Positions 44,308-52,718 of a stretch of DNA of 64,000 nucleotides are shown here, in pieces. Each line of letters opens with the position of its first letter. Positions within the stretch are counted from its first letter, which is position 1. The notes beneath the pieces are model-generated. The model worked only from the letters and a program-made list of their open reading frames with translations. It did not search any database and was not told where the DNA came from. The stretch is from Dolomitihabitans soli (GTDB taxonomy: Bacteria; Actinomycetota; Actinomycetes; Streptosporangiales; Streptosporangiaceae), in NCBI RefSeq assembly GCF_022213955.1, contig NZ_JAKNTW010000046.1, forward strand, positions 1-64,000, in the 5' to 3' direction. The position numbers were made by a program, and so were the translations under genes.

Positions 44308-44661
44308 GTGGGAAGACTCATCGAAACCGCTACCCGGATCCCGGTGCCGGGCGGCAAGGTAATCGACGAATACGCCGGGCGGGTCAACACCGGAGACGAA
44401 CGTGTGTCCGTCGCGCACATGGTGGCGCCGGCCGGGTGGTCGGAACCTCCGCAAACGCCGGAGTTCGCCGAATACACTCTCGTGCTGCGCGGCAGTGTGC
44501 TCGTCGAGCACGACGGCGGCACCACCGAGGTGGCCACCGGGCAGGCGTTCGTCAGCGAACCGGGCGAGAAGATCCGTTACAGCGCCGGTCCGAGGGGCGC
44601 CGAATATGTCGCGGTCTGCCTCCCGGCCTTCGCACCGGACACCGCCCATCGGGAAGCCTAA
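44308..44661 (+). CDS. Cupin domain protein
   Basis: A 117-residue single-domain cupin: AGWSEPPQTPEFAEYTLVLR is the first conserved box with Glu but without the usual pair of His, and GQAFVSEPGEKIRYSAGP is the second. Lack of metal-ligand His suggests a binding rather than oxygenase role. The GTG start follows the AMIN lipoprotein gene by 12 bases, and the next gene, add, starts 9 bases after its stop, so the three may be cotranscribed. The function is unknown. Confidence 0.8.
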   Translation: MGRLIETATRIPVPGGKVIDEYAGRVNTGDERVSVAHMVAPAGWSEPPQTPEFAEYTLVLRGSVLVEHDGGTTEVATGQAFVSEPGEKIRYSAGPRGAEYVAVCLPAFAPDTAHREA

Positions 44662-44670
44662 GATGTCAGG

Positions 44671-45759
44671 ATGAGCCAGCTGCCCACCCTAGACGCGATA
44701 CGGCGAGCCCCGAAGGTGCTGCTCCACGATCACCTCGACGGGGGGCTCCGCGCCGAGACGATCGTGGACCTGGCCCGCGCCTCCGGCTACGACCGGCTGC
44801 CCACCAACGACCCGGCGGACCTGCGCGTCTGGTTCCAGGAAGCGTCCGACTCCGGCTCGCTGGAGCGCTACCTGGAGACCTTCGAGCACACGGTCGGCGT
44901 GATGCAGTCACGGGAGGCGCTGGTCCGGGTCGCGGCCGAGTGCGCCGAGGACCTCGCCGACGACGGCGTCGTCTACGCCGAGGTCCGTTACGCCCCGGAG
45001 TTGCACACCTCCGCCGGGCTCTCCCTCGACGAGGTCGTCGAAGCCGTGCTCGAAGGCTTCAGACTCGGCTCGCAGGGCCGTACGATCAGGGTCGGGTCGC
45101 TGCTCACGGCCATGCGCCACCAGGCGCGGTCGCGGGAGATCGCCGAGTTGGCGGTCCGCTACCGCGACGTGGGCGTGGTCGGGTTCGACATCGCCGGCGC
45201 CGAGGCCGGCTACCCGCCCACCCGGCACCTCGACGCCTTCGAATACCTCCAGCGCGAGAACGCCCACTTCACCATCCACGCCGGTGAGGGCTTCGGCCTG
45301 CCGTCCATCTGGCAGGCCATCCAGTGGTGCGGCGCCGACCGCCTCGGGCACGGCGTGCGCATCATCGACGACATCGCCGTCTCCGGCGACGGCGAGGCCA
45401 AGCTGGGCGGGCTCGCCGCCTACGTCCGCGACAAGCGGATCCCGCTGGAGATGTGCCCCACCTCCAACCTGCAGACCGGCGCCGCCCCCTCCATCGCCGA
45501 GCACCCCATCGGGCTGCTCCGCCGCCTGCACTTCCGGGTGACCGTCAACACCGACAACCGCCTGATGAGTGGCACCACGCTGTCCCTGGAGTTCGCCAAG
45601 CTCGCCGAGGCGTTCGGCTACGACTGGGATGATCTGCTGTGGTTCACGGTGAACGCGATGAAGTCCGCCTTCATCCCGTTCGACGAACGGCTCGCCCTCA
45701 TCAACGGCCTGATCAAGCCCGGTTACGCGCAGCTCAAATGGGCGGTGCAGGCGCCGTGA
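44671..45759 (+). CDS. add: Adenosine deaminase
   Basis: A 362-residue zinc enzyme turning adenosine into inosine. The zinc-binding [12 protein letters not shown] (two His) is at the N-terminus, then [44 protein letters not shown] (third zinc His and catalytic Glu), [12 protein letters not shown] and the catalytic Asp in [15 protein letters not shown]. It completes the nucleoside-salvage set of this region with cdd, deoA and the purine phosphorylase at the right edge. Its stop overlaps the start of the PH-domain gene by 4 bp. Confidence 0.96.
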   Translation: MSQLPTLDAIRRAPKVLLHDHLDGGLRAETIVDLARASGYDRLPTNDPADLRVWFQEASDSGSLERYLETFEHTVGVMQSREALVRVAAECAEDLADDGVVYAEVRYAPELHTSAGLSLDEVVEAVLEGFRLGSQGRTIRVGSLLTAMRHQARSREIAELAVRYRDVGVVGFDIAGAEAGYPPTRHLDAFEYLQRENAHFTIHAGEGFGLPSIWQAIQWCGADRLGHGVRIIDDIAVSGDGEAKLGGLAAYVRDKRIPLEMCPTSNLQTGAAPSIAEHPIGLLRRLHFRVTVNTDNRLMSGTTLSLEFAKLAEAFGYDWDDLLWFTVNAMKSAFIPFDERLALINGLIKPGYAQLKWAVQAP

Positions 45760-46370
45760 AACAGGTCTACCGGTCGAAGGCCGCCCAGGTGCTCGGCTGG
45801 ATCTGGGTGGTGTTCGCGGCCGTGATGGGCGTCGACCTGGTCGTGCGTTACAACGGCGCGCCCTCCCTGGTCGCCGCCGCCGTCCTGGCCGTGCTCACCG
45901 CCCTCATCGTGGTGACCTCCCTGCGCCCCGCCACCATCGTGCGCGAGGACGGCGCACTCATCCGCAACCCCTTCCGTGACACCTTCATCCCGTGGGCCGC
46001 CATCGACGACGTCCGCGTCTCCCACGCCATCACGATCGGGTACGGCGAGCAGACCGTCCGCTGCTGGACCCCCCAGTCCTCCGCCCGCGAACGCGCCTCC
46101 GCCGTACGCCGCAGCACCTCCTCCGTCCGCAAGGGGCGCTTCCAGAGCGAGCCCAGCCGCACCCGGGGCGAACAGTCCGCCCTTGAGGCCATGACCGGCC
46201 GCACCCACGCCGACTTCGTCGCCGACCAGCTGACGGAGAAGATGGAGGCGGCCCATCGCAAGGCCGGCGGCACCGAGACCCCCGCTCCCCGCACCACCTG
46301 GTCCCTCCCCACGCTCGTCCTGTGCGCGGCCACCCTCGCCCTGGTCGTCGCAGCCTTCCTCGTCTCCTGA
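45756..46370 (+). CDS. Membrane protein with bacterial PH-like domain
   Basis: The 204-residue protein has two close helices at the N-terminus ([40 protein letters not shown]). A short PH-like module follows ([27 protein letters not shown]), typical of actinomycete low-molecular-weight PH-domain proteins. A hydrophilic stretch and a last helix ([20 protein letters not shown]) end the protein. The GTG overlaps the add stop (GTGA). The role is unknown; the family is thought to be membrane-peripheral. Confidence 0.8.
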   Translation: MKQVYRSKAAQVLGWIWVVFAAVMGVDLVVRYNGAPSLVAAAVLAVLTALIVVTSLRPATIVREDGALIRNPFRDTFIPWAAIDDVRVSHAITIGYGEQTVRCWTPQSSARERASAVRRSTSSVRKGRFQSEPSRTRGEQSALEAMTGRTHADFVADQLTEKMEAAHRKAGGTETPAPRTTWSLPTLVLCAATLALVVAAFLVS

Positions 46371-46454
46371 CCGCCCCTGACCGCCTCCGCCTCCGCGGAG
46401 CCGGTCCCGTAGCCGCGCGGGTGGTGGTCGCGGCCACTGATTAATGTCAGGCGT

Positions 46455-47396
46455 ATGGACATTGATCAGGCGATGGACCTGGACCTCGGCCGGATCGCGG
46501 AAGCCGCGAAGACGATCGACCCGGTGTTCTCGAACACGCCGCAGTACGTCGACGAGCAGCTCAGCGCACGCCTCGGGCATGAGGTGCTGGTCAAGGTGGA
46601 GACCGTCAACCCGCTGCGCTGCTTCAAGGGGCGCGGCGCGGACTTCCTCATGAGCGGGCTGACCCCCGACCGCCGCGTGGTCTGCGCGTCCTCGGGCAAC
46701 TTCGGCCAGGCGATGGCGTACGCGGGACGGGCCCGTGGCATCCCGGTCGCGGTCTTCGCCAGGCCCGGCATCAACCCTGCGAAGAAGGCCAGGATCACCG
46801 CCCTGGGCGCCGAGGTGATCACGGTGGAGGGCGATTTCCGTGCGGCGGCCCGTGCGTACGCGGCCGCGCGTCCGGACCGGCTCTACATCGCCGATGGGAG
46901 GGAACCCGCGGTGGCCGAGGGCGCGGGCACGATCGGCCTGGAGCTCATGCGGTCGGGCCCGTTCGACGCGATCGTGATCCAGGTGGGCGACGGCGCACTG
47001 ATCAACGGCGTCGCCCGCTGGGTCAAGGCGCACGCGCCGGCGACCCGGATCATCGGCGTGTGCGCCACCGGCGCGCCCGCGCTGGCCGAGAGCTGGCGTA
47101 CCGGCCGGGTGGTCCACGCCGAGCCGGACACCATCGCCGAGGGCATCGACATCGACCAGCCGGTGCCGGAGTCCGTACGCCGGATGCGGACGCTGGTCGA
47201 CGACATGGTGCTGGTGGACGATGGCGCGATGATCGCAGCCGCCGACCTCGTACGGGTCGCTCTCGGCCTGGTCATCGAGCCGGCCGGCGCGGCCGGCCTC
47301 GCCGCGATCGCGGTGCACGACCTCCCGGGACGCCGTCTCGCCGCTATCCTGACCGGCGGCAATGTTCGGCCGGAGCCGCTCAGGGAGGCACCGTGA
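46455..47396 (+). CDS. PLP-dependent threonine/serine dehydratase family enzyme
   Basis: The 313-residue fold-type II PLP enzyme has the Schiff-base Lys in NPLRCFKGRGADFLM, the SSGNFGQAMAYAGR substrate loop and EPAGAAGLAAI at the C-terminus. The usual tetra-glycine phosphate loop is altered to VGDGALING. It is shorter than catabolic threonine dehydratases and lacks an ACT domain, so it may act on another beta-hydroxy amino acid. The following monooxygenase-type gene overlaps it by 4 bp (GTGA). The biological role is open. Confidence 0.88.
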   Translation: MDIDQAMDLDLGRIAEAAKTIDPVFSNTPQYVDEQLSARLGHEVLVKVETVNPLRCFKGRGADFLMSGLTPDRRVVCASSGNFGQAMAYAGRARGIPVAVFARPGINPAKKARITALGAEVITVEGDFRAAARAYAAARPDRLYIADGREPAVAEGAGTIGLELMRSGPFDAIVIQVGDGALINGVARWVKAHAPATRIIGVCATGAPALAESWRTGRVVHAEPDTIAEGIDIDQPVPESVRRMRTLVDDMVLVDDGAMIAAADLVRVALGLVIEPAGAAGLAAIAVHDLPGRRLAAILTGGNVRPEPLREAP

Positions 47397-48265
47397 CGGT
47401 CCTGCGGGTAAGCACACAGATGTGGCCGATGGAGTCCTGGCCGAGGGCTGGCGGGCTGTGGCGCCAGGCGGAGGAGTTCGGATTCGACACCGCGTGGGTC
47501 GCCGACCACGTGGCCTGGCGCGGAAACACGCCATGGCACGACAGCTACGCCACGCTGGCCGCCGCGGCGGCGGTGACCACGCGAATCCGGCTCGGGACGC
47601 TGGTCACCTCGCCCAACTTCCGGCACCCGGTACCCACCGCGACCGCCGCCAAGACCATCGACGACATCAGCGGTGGCCGGCTCACCCTCGGCATCGGCTC
47701 GGGCGGAGTGAACCGGAACTCCGACGCCGGCATCCTCGGTGGCCCCGAGTGGCCGCCCGCCGAACGGGCCGACCGGTTCGCCGAATGGGTGGAACTGCTC
47801 GACCGGCTGCTCCGCGGGCCCGAGACGACCTACGAGGGCGCCTACTATTCGGCACGCGAGGTTCTCACCGCCCCCGGCTGTGTGCAACGCCCCAGGGTCC
47901 CGTTCGCGATCGCGGCCACCGGTAGCCGCGGGATGCGACTGGCCGCCCGGTACGGCGACATGTGGGTCACCAACGGGAACCAGCGGATGCCGGACCAACC
48001 ACAGCGGGCCGTACGCGAGCAGGTGGAGGCGTTGCACGAGGCCTGCGCGGCCGAGGGACGTGACCCCGCCCAGCTCCGGCGCCTGCTGCTGACCGGCTTC
48101 ACCGATGAACCCTGGTGCGAATCCCTGGCTGCCTTCCAGGACCTCGCGGGCCGCTACGGCGAACTCGGCATCACCGACATCGCCCTGCACTGGCCCCGGC
48201 CCGACAGCGCCTGGGCCGCCGACATGAACGTCTTCGAGGCCATCGCCCGATCCATGTCCGAGTAA
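47393..48265 (+). CDS. LLM-class flavin-dependent oxidoreductase
   Basis: The 290-residue luciferase-like TIM-barrel protein shows AEEFGFDTAWVADHVAWRG, TRIRLGTLVTSPNFRHPV, DDISGGRLTLGIGSGG and FAIAATGSRGMRLAARYGDMWV, all hallmarks of FMN- or F420-dependent LLM enzymes. Substrate unknown. The GTG at 47393 overlaps the preceding PLP gene and has AGGGAGG upstream. A longer in-frame reading lies wholly inside that gene and is discarded. A 9-bp hairpin follows the stop. Confidence 0.88.
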   Translation: MTVLRVSTQMWPMESWPRAGGLWRQAEEFGFDTAWVADHVAWRGNTPWHDSYATLAAAAAVTTRIRLGTLVTSPNFRHPVPTATAAKTIDDISGGRLTLGIGSGGVNRNSDAGILGGPEWPPAERADRFAEWVELLDRLLRGPETTYEGAYYSAREVLTAPGCVQRPRVPFAIAATGSRGMRLAARYGDMWVTNGNQRMPDQPQRAVREQVEALHEACAAEGRDPAQLRRLLLTGFTDEPWCESLAAFQDLAGRYGELGITDIALHWPRPDSAWAADMNVFEAIARSMSE

Positions 48266-48266
48266 T

Positions 48267-48294
48267 CCGGCCGGCCACCCCCACCGCCGGCCGG
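48267..48294 (+). terminator. Hairpin terminator after the LLM gene
   Basis: CCGGCCGGC and GCCGGCCGG pair perfectly over 9 bp with a 10-base loop, starting 1 base after the stop codon. Confidence 0.65.
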
Positions 48295-48375
48295 AGAAAC
48301 GAGGACGATCCGCTCTAGGACGACGATCTGCGTGTGACCTCTCTCACTGGCGGAGGAGATGGCCCACGTGCCTGT

Positions 48376-48457
48376 CGTCGCGGCGGCCGGCCCGGTGCGC
48401 TGGAGTGGCGTCGACCCGCGGACGCCGGCTGCCTACGGCGGCCGGGCGTGCCGTACG
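48376..48457. repeat. Degenerate copy of a dispersed repeat
   Basis: GCGCTGGAGTGGCGT and GCGGACGCCGGCTGCC, ending in TGCCGTACG, align with the same segments of the longer repeats at 52342 and 61863, with an internal deletion. It lies in the 311-base gap 48266-48576 between the LLM gene and the ATPase gene, which otherwise shows only the terminator. Confidence 0.55.
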
Positions 48458-48576
48458 AGTGCGTGGTCGCCGTGCGCTGCCCTCACCGGGCCGCCGAAAG
48501 TCCCCCGGTTGCCGGCGACGGTCGTCGGCCCCCTGCACTGCCGGCGGTCGGCGTCGTTCGCAGGCTCGGTGCGTGG

Positions 48577-49998
48577 TCAGGGGCGCCAGGCGTCGAGGAG
48601 GTCCTCCGGGGTGATCGGTGTCGCTTCGGTGGTCGTCGTTCCGCTGCGGGAGACGGCGAACAGGGGGGTCGAGGTGTCGCCGCCGGGGAGGCGGGAGACG
48701 TGGGCGATGAGTTCGCGGAGGTCGTGCTGGTCGAAGGGGCGGTTCTCCAGCCACTTGATCGACCCGGCCATTGTGATCTTCTTCGCGATCGGTTCGCGGT
48801 CGGCGCCGATGATGTCGATCTCTGGATCATTGCTTCGCGTCCAGTAGCCGCCGACGGCCGCTGTCCCTTCGGGGATGACCTCTCCGGACATGCGGCGAAG
48901 GGATTCGCGGATGACCGGCTCCACGGCGGTCCCGCGCCAGGACGTCCACATCCGGCGTATCCGATCCAGCACGAGATCACCTCTGTCCCGCTCGATCTCC
49001 GTCAGGTGCGGCCCGATGAAGGCGAGCCAGAATCGCAGATGCGTGTCGGCGACGTGGTACCGGGTCTCGCGGGAGGGCCGGGTCGACAGTGGCAGCTCGG
49101 CGACGATCATCCGCTTCTCCAGGAGAAGTTGCAGAGCGCGGTTCATCGACGTGCTGGGTATGCCGCCGGACGCCTGCGCGATCGCCGAGCGAGTGCGCTG
49201 CCCCGACCCGATCGCCGTCAGCAGCGTCCGAGCCTGCGCATCGGGGGGAAACTCGGCGGCGAGGGCACGTTCCCCGCTCACCACCAGGGCCGAGGTGGAA
49301 TCGATCAGGGCGTTCTGCAGGTAGTCGAAGACGGACTCGCCCGGCCTCCATTCCTCACAGATCATCGGTAGCCCACCCGAGATCAAGTGAGCGTCGAACG
49401 CCTCGGCGGCAGGCAGCCGCAGCTTCTCGGACACGTCGGAGGGGGTGAGCGGTGCGACCACCATCTCGGTGGCCCGCATGTAGAAGGGCCGGTCGTAGGC
49501 GTTGATCGCCTCCATCATCGATAGGTCCGAGCCGATCAGGAGGAGAAGGACCGGGATCCGAGAGAACTCCCGGTCGAACAGCCTCTGCAGCTTGCTTTCC
49601 AGGTAGGGGTCGCCGGTGATGAGGTAGGGCAGCTCATCGATGACGACGATGCTCGGCGTCTGTCGCGGAAGCGCGCTGGCGAGAAGATGGAGGGCCGCCT
49701 CCCAGCTCTCGGTCGCCTGATCGGCGAAGCTCGCGGCACCGGGCAGGTTGGACTCCGCCGCGTCGGTGAGAAACTTGGTCAACTGCGTCTTGAGAGTCTC
49801 ATGGACAGCGGTGAAGTACAGGTAGGGAACGTCCGCCCGCCGGATGAACTCCTCCGCCAGCCGTGACTTGCCGACCCGGCGGCGTCCGCGCATGAGGATG
49901 GCCCGCCCCGGCCGATCGACCGTTCCTCCGTCTTTTACCCGCTCGAACAGCCGGCCCAGTTTGGCCAGCTCCCGTTGCCGCCCAATGAAGCCCTCCAC
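48577..49998 (-). CDS. AAA-type ATPase, archaeal ATPase/DUF234 family
   Basis: The 473-residue protein has an N-terminal P-loop domain beginning FIGRQRELAKL, Walker A MRGRRRVGKSRL, Walker B IVVIDELPYL and sensor residues near LLLLIGSDLSMMEA. A winged-helix segment follows (RTRSAIAQASGGIPSTSMNR, LLEKRMIVAELPL). The C-terminal DUF234 region shows WTRSNDPEIDIIGADRE, a PD-(D/E)XK nuclease-like Asp...Glu-Ile-Asp pattern. The family is found sporadically in mobile-rich contexts; its function is unknown. GTG at 49998 with GGAGG five bases upstream fits better than the ATG at 50070, which would translate the upstream palindromes. Confidence 0.85.
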   Translation of the reverse strand: MEGFIGRQRELAKLGRLFERVKDGGTVDRPGRAILMRGRRRVGKSRLAEEFIRRADVPYLYFTAVHETLKTQLTKFLTDAAESNLPGAASFADQATESWEAALHLLASALPRQTPSIVVIDELPYLITGDPYLESKLQRLFDREFSRIPVLLLLIGSDLSMMEAINAYDRPFYMRATEMVVAPLTPSDVSEKLRLPAAEAFDAHLISGGLPMICEEWRPGESVFDYLQNALIDSTSALVVSGERALAAEFPPDAQARTLLTAIGSGQRTRSAIAQASGGIPSTSMNRALQLLLEKRMIVAELPLSTRPSRETRYHVADTHLRFWLAFIGPHLTEIERDRGDLVLDRIRRMWTSWRGTAVEPVIRESLRRMSGEVIPEGTAAVGGYWTRSNDPEIDIIGADREPIAKKITMAGSIKWLENRPFDQHDLRELIAHVSRLPGGDTSTPLFAVSRSGTTTTEATPITPEDLLDAWRP

Positions 49999-50013
49999 TG
50001 ATACCTCCAACTG

Positions 50014-50046
50014 TGGTAGTACCAAATTTGGAAGCACCAAATTTGG
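50014..50046. promoter_or_regulatory. Phased palindromes upstream of the DUF234-type ATPase
   Basis: Two perfect 10-bp palindromes CCAAATTTGG at 50022-50031 and 50037-50046 (15-bp spacing), plus TGGTAGTACCA at 50014-50024. This AT-rich block stands out in the GC-rich DNA and lies just upstream of the ribosome site of the ATPase gene. It is a likely operator or protein-binding array. Confidence 0.6.
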
Positions 50047-50112
50047 CACTATCACTGAAGGATATGTCATCGCTGGTTGTCTGGTGGTGGGAGTTGGCGG
50101 GGTGCCACCGGG

Positions 50113-52107
50113 TCAGCCGCTGACCCGTCGGACGACGCGGAGGAGATACTCCCTGCGGTTGAGGGGATCATGGTCGGATCTCGGCCGGGTCGGGACCGTG
50201 TCGTGGACCGGCTGGTAGTGGTCGAAGGCGCACTCCAGCACACCCTCGCCGCTGGTCAGCGAGGGGAGCCGCCGCTCCAGCGCGTGCACCGAAGCGGCCG
50301 GGACGACACCCTCCACCAGGTACGACGAGCCGCGTGTCGCCGACGAGCGCGGTACGGCGCGCAGCCGGGCCAGCACGGGCAGCACCGAGCCGTACGCCTC
50401 CACCGGGATGTCGAGGCGGAAGTGGTGCATCGGCTCGTGCACCTTTGTCCCGGCCTGCCGCAGCGCGCTCATCAGGACCAGCGGAGTCAGGAGGCGGAAG
50501 TCCCCGGCGGTGCTCGACATGCTCTTGTCGAAGACGCCGTGCGCGCTGCTCTGTCGTGGCGCGTAGCCGGAGTGCGTCAGGGTGACCACGCAGTCGATGA
50601 CCTCCCAGCCGTGGAGCCCCTGCCGAAGGGTCTCCCTGACGGTCTCCTCGACTGCCTTGATGAACGAGAACGGCATGGACCCGAGTTCGACCTCTAGCCC
50701 GAAGTCCACGCCCGTCCCGATCGGCGCCGGCTCGATGCGCAGCCCGACCGTCGCGAGGAACGGGTTGGACTCGGCGGACATGATCTCGGCGGCGGCTCCG
50801 GTGCCGACCGGCCGTTCGATGTGGATGGTCGTCGTCTCCCGGAAGGTGACGTCGATGCCGAAGTCGTTCGCCAGCGTCGCCTGGATGACCTCCTTCTGCA
50901 CCTCGCCGTAGAGCGACACGGACGTCTCCTGGCGAAGATCGTCCTGCCGTAGGTCGATCAGCGGGTCCTGCTCGGCGAGCTGGGTGAGCGCGAGGTGCAG
51001 CGCGCCCTTGTCGGCGGGGCGGCAGGGGGCGACGACCGTTTCCAGAGTCGGCGGGGAGAAGTGGTGGCCGCCCGCGGACGTCGTGCGCGGCACGCCGATC
51101 GCGTCGCCGATGCGGATGTCGCCGAGCCCCCAGAGCCTGCCGATCCGCCCGGCGGCGACCGAGTCGCGCGAGACGTCCGAGCCGTGCTCGAAGACGCTGA
51201 TCGCGGTGACCTTCCCCTCCTCGTCCCCGCGGAAGCGCAGCCGGTCCCGCACGCGCACCGTGCCCGCGAACAGGCGGACATAGGCGATCTTCTCCCCGGC
51301 AGGGCCACGTTCGACCTTGAAGACGGTCCCCGAGACCGGCCCGCCGGCATCGCCTTCGGCCGCGGGCAGCAGCTCGGTGATGCCGGCGATCAGCGCGTCC
51401 ACGCCCGCACCGGTGATCGCCGAGCCGAAGAACACCGGATGCACCAGCGCCCGCCTGGCCTGCGCCGCCAGCTCGTCGCGCAGCCGGGGGTAGGAGAGCG
51501 CCGTCTCGTCGTCGACGTACGCGGCGAGCAACGCGTCGTCGTGGTCGGCCAGCAGGCCGAGCAGCCGGGACGTGAAACCGGCGTCGGCGGCGTCGTAGGG
51601 CACGGAACGCGCGGCGCGGGTGCCCAGTCCGTCGGCCGAGCCCATCGCGATGCTCGGCGCGGCCAGCTTCCCGGTGATGCTCCGCAGTACGTGCCCGTAC
51701 CCGGCGCCGCTGCGGTCGATCTTGTTCACGAAGATGAGTGTGGGGATGCGCAGCCGCTGGAGCGTGCGCATCAGCACGCGGGTCTGCGCCTGTACGCCCT
51801 CCACGGCGGAGACGACCAGCACCGCGCCGTCGAGCACGTTCAACACTCGTTCGACCTCGGCGATGAAATCCGGATGGCCGGGTGTGTCGATCAGGTTGAC
51901 CGTGACGTCGTCGATCACGAAGGAGGCGACGGCGGACTTGATGGTGATGCCGCGTTGCCGTTCCAGCGCCAGGGAGTCGGTCTGGGTGCTGCCGTCGTCG
52001 ACGCTGCCGATCTCGTCGATGACACCGGCGGCGTGCAGCAGCCGCTCGGTCAGGCTCGTCTTGCCGGCGTCAACATGCGCCAGAATTCCTAGATTCAGCG
52101 TTCGCAC
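50113..52107 (-). CDS. Tet(M)/Otr(A)-type ribosomal protection GTPase
   Basis: The 664-residue EF-G-like GTPase has G1 ILAHVDAGKTSLTE, a switch I ending in RGITIKSAV, G3 LIDTPGHPDF and G4 FVNKIDRSGAG. It ends in EF-G domains IV and V (GWEVIDCVVTLTHSGYAPRQ, EPMHHFRLDIPVEAYGSVLP). Length and the DSLALERQRGITI pattern match tetracycline-resistance proteins that dislodge the drug from the ribosome, especially the Otr(A) group from actinomycetes. The GTG start at 52107 follows GAGGATATGACGCTTA. Whether it gives resistance in this organism is inference. It lies upstream of the ATPase gene on the same strand. Confidence 0.9.
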   Translation of the reverse strand: MRTLNLGILAHVDAGKTSLTERLLHAAGVIDEIGSVDDGSTQTDSLALERQRGITIKSAVASFVIDDVTVNLIDTPGHPDFIAEVERVLNVLDGAVLVVSAVEGVQAQTRVLMRTLQRLRIPTLIFVNKIDRSGAGYGHVLRSITGKLAAPSIAMGSADGLGTRAARSVPYDAADAGFTSRLLGLLADHDDALLAAYVDDETALSYPRLRDELAAQARRALVHPVFFGSAITGAGVDALIAGITELLPAAEGDAGGPVSGTVFKVERGPAGEKIAYVRLFAGTVRVRDRLRFRGDEEGKVTAISVFEHGSDVSRDSVAAGRIGRLWGLGDIRIGDAIGVPRTTSAGGHHFSPPTLETVVAPCRPADKGALHLALTQLAEQDPLIDLRQDDLRQETSVSLYGEVQKEVIQATLANDFGIDVTFRETTTIHIERPVGTGAAAEIMSAESNPFLATVGLRIEPAPIGTGVDFGLEVELGSMPFSFIKAVEETVRETLRQGLHGWEVIDCVVTLTHSGYAPRQSSAHGVFDKSMSSTAGDFRLLTPLVLMSALRQAGTKVHEPMHHFRLDIPVEAYGSVLPVLARLRAVPRSSATRGSSYLVEGVVPAASVHALERRLPSLTSGEGVLECAFDHYQPVHDTVPTRPRSDHDPLNRREYLLRVVRRVSG

Positions 52108-52156
52108 TAAGCGTCATATCCTCGGTATTGGTGGCAATTACCTCCTGAATGGACAT
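52070..52156 (-). CDS. Possible leader ORF overlapping the ribosomal protection gene start
   Basis: A 28-codon frame from an ATG at 52156 (MSIQEVIATNTEDMTLSANA...) runs in another frame through the GTG of the resistance gene and stops at 52070-52072, inside its first codons. GGAGG lies within the ORF. It has no clear ribosome site of its own. Leader peptides regulate related tet genes by attenuation, so it is listed as a possibility only. Confidence 0.3.
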   Translation of the reverse strand: MSIQEVIATNTEDMTLSANAESRNSGAC

Positions 52157-52341
52157 GAACGCAGCACGCATAATCGTGGCTCCTTAGTCGTCGTCGAACT
52201 GTCGTGGGGCAGTGAATCAGGCCGCAGCCCACGAGGCAACCGATTTACCGATCCCATCGACTGACGGCCCTGGCCTCACCTACGGGCCGGATGGCTCCCT
52301 CGCACCCGCTCCCCGTACGCCGGTGCTGGTCATCGAACAGG

Positions 52342-52470
52342 CACGGGCGGAACCGAAGACACACTCCGACGATTCGGCGTGACGGTGGCCGGCCACGCGC
52401 GCTGGAGTGGCGTGGGTCCACGGACGTCGGCCACCTGCGGCGGGTGGCGCCGGGGTGGCTTGCCGTACGG
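52342..52470. repeat. 129-bp dispersed repeat, copy B
   Basis: This stretch aligns without gaps to 61863-61991. Shared blocks include ACCGAAGAC, GATTCGGCGT, CCACGCGCGCTGGAGTG, GGCGGGTGGCGCCG and TTGGCTTGCCGTACGG or its near match. It lies in the 611-base gap 52108-52718, whose right part is an IS200/IS605 relic. Confidence 0.8.
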
Positions 52471-52482
52471 GACGGACTGCGG

Positions 52483-52626
52483 GTACGAACCAGGGTGAGC
52501 ACCCACCGGGACGACTATCTGTGGGGCGGGCACTTCTGGTCGCCGTCGTACTTCGCCGCTTCCTGCGGCGGCGCACCCCTATCGATCATCGAGGAGTACA
52601 TCGAGAACCAGAAACGCCCAGGCTGA
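52483..52626 (+). pseudogene. IS200/IS605 tnpA remnant (C-terminal fragment)
   Basis: The frame ending at the TGA of 52624-52626 encodes HRDDYLWGGHFWSPSYFAAS and then GGAPLSIIEEYIENQK. This is the characteristic C-terminus of IS200-type TnpA Y1 transposases (GGHLWSPSYF...GGAPL...YIE.Q). The N-terminal two-thirds, with the HUH motif, is missing; dispersed repeat sequence precedes the fragment. No tnpB is present. Confidence 0.8.
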
Positions 52627-52689
52627 GCCGCTCCCGAACGTTGCCCGTCACGACACCGCTCGGCCCTTGGCGGGCCTCCCGCGCTGCCG

Positions 52690-52718
52690 TTTCCTCCCGG
52701 GCGTGAACGCCCGGGGGT
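52690..52718. mobile_element. IS200/IS605 right-end hairpin
   Basis: CCCGGGCG-TGAA-CGCCCGGG (stem 52696-52703 with 52708-52715), preceded by TTTCCTC and followed by GGTTCAAC. This matches the usual subterminal hairpin at the right end of actinomycete IS605-type elements. It directly abuts the stop codon of the ESX-like gene at 52719, marking the junction of the relic. Confidence 0.7.

Noticed and set aside
52291-52626. An intact 111-codon gene
   Set aside because: Only the last 48 codons look like TnpA; the first part lies in the dispersed repeat, so it is a chimera of repeat and transposase remnant.
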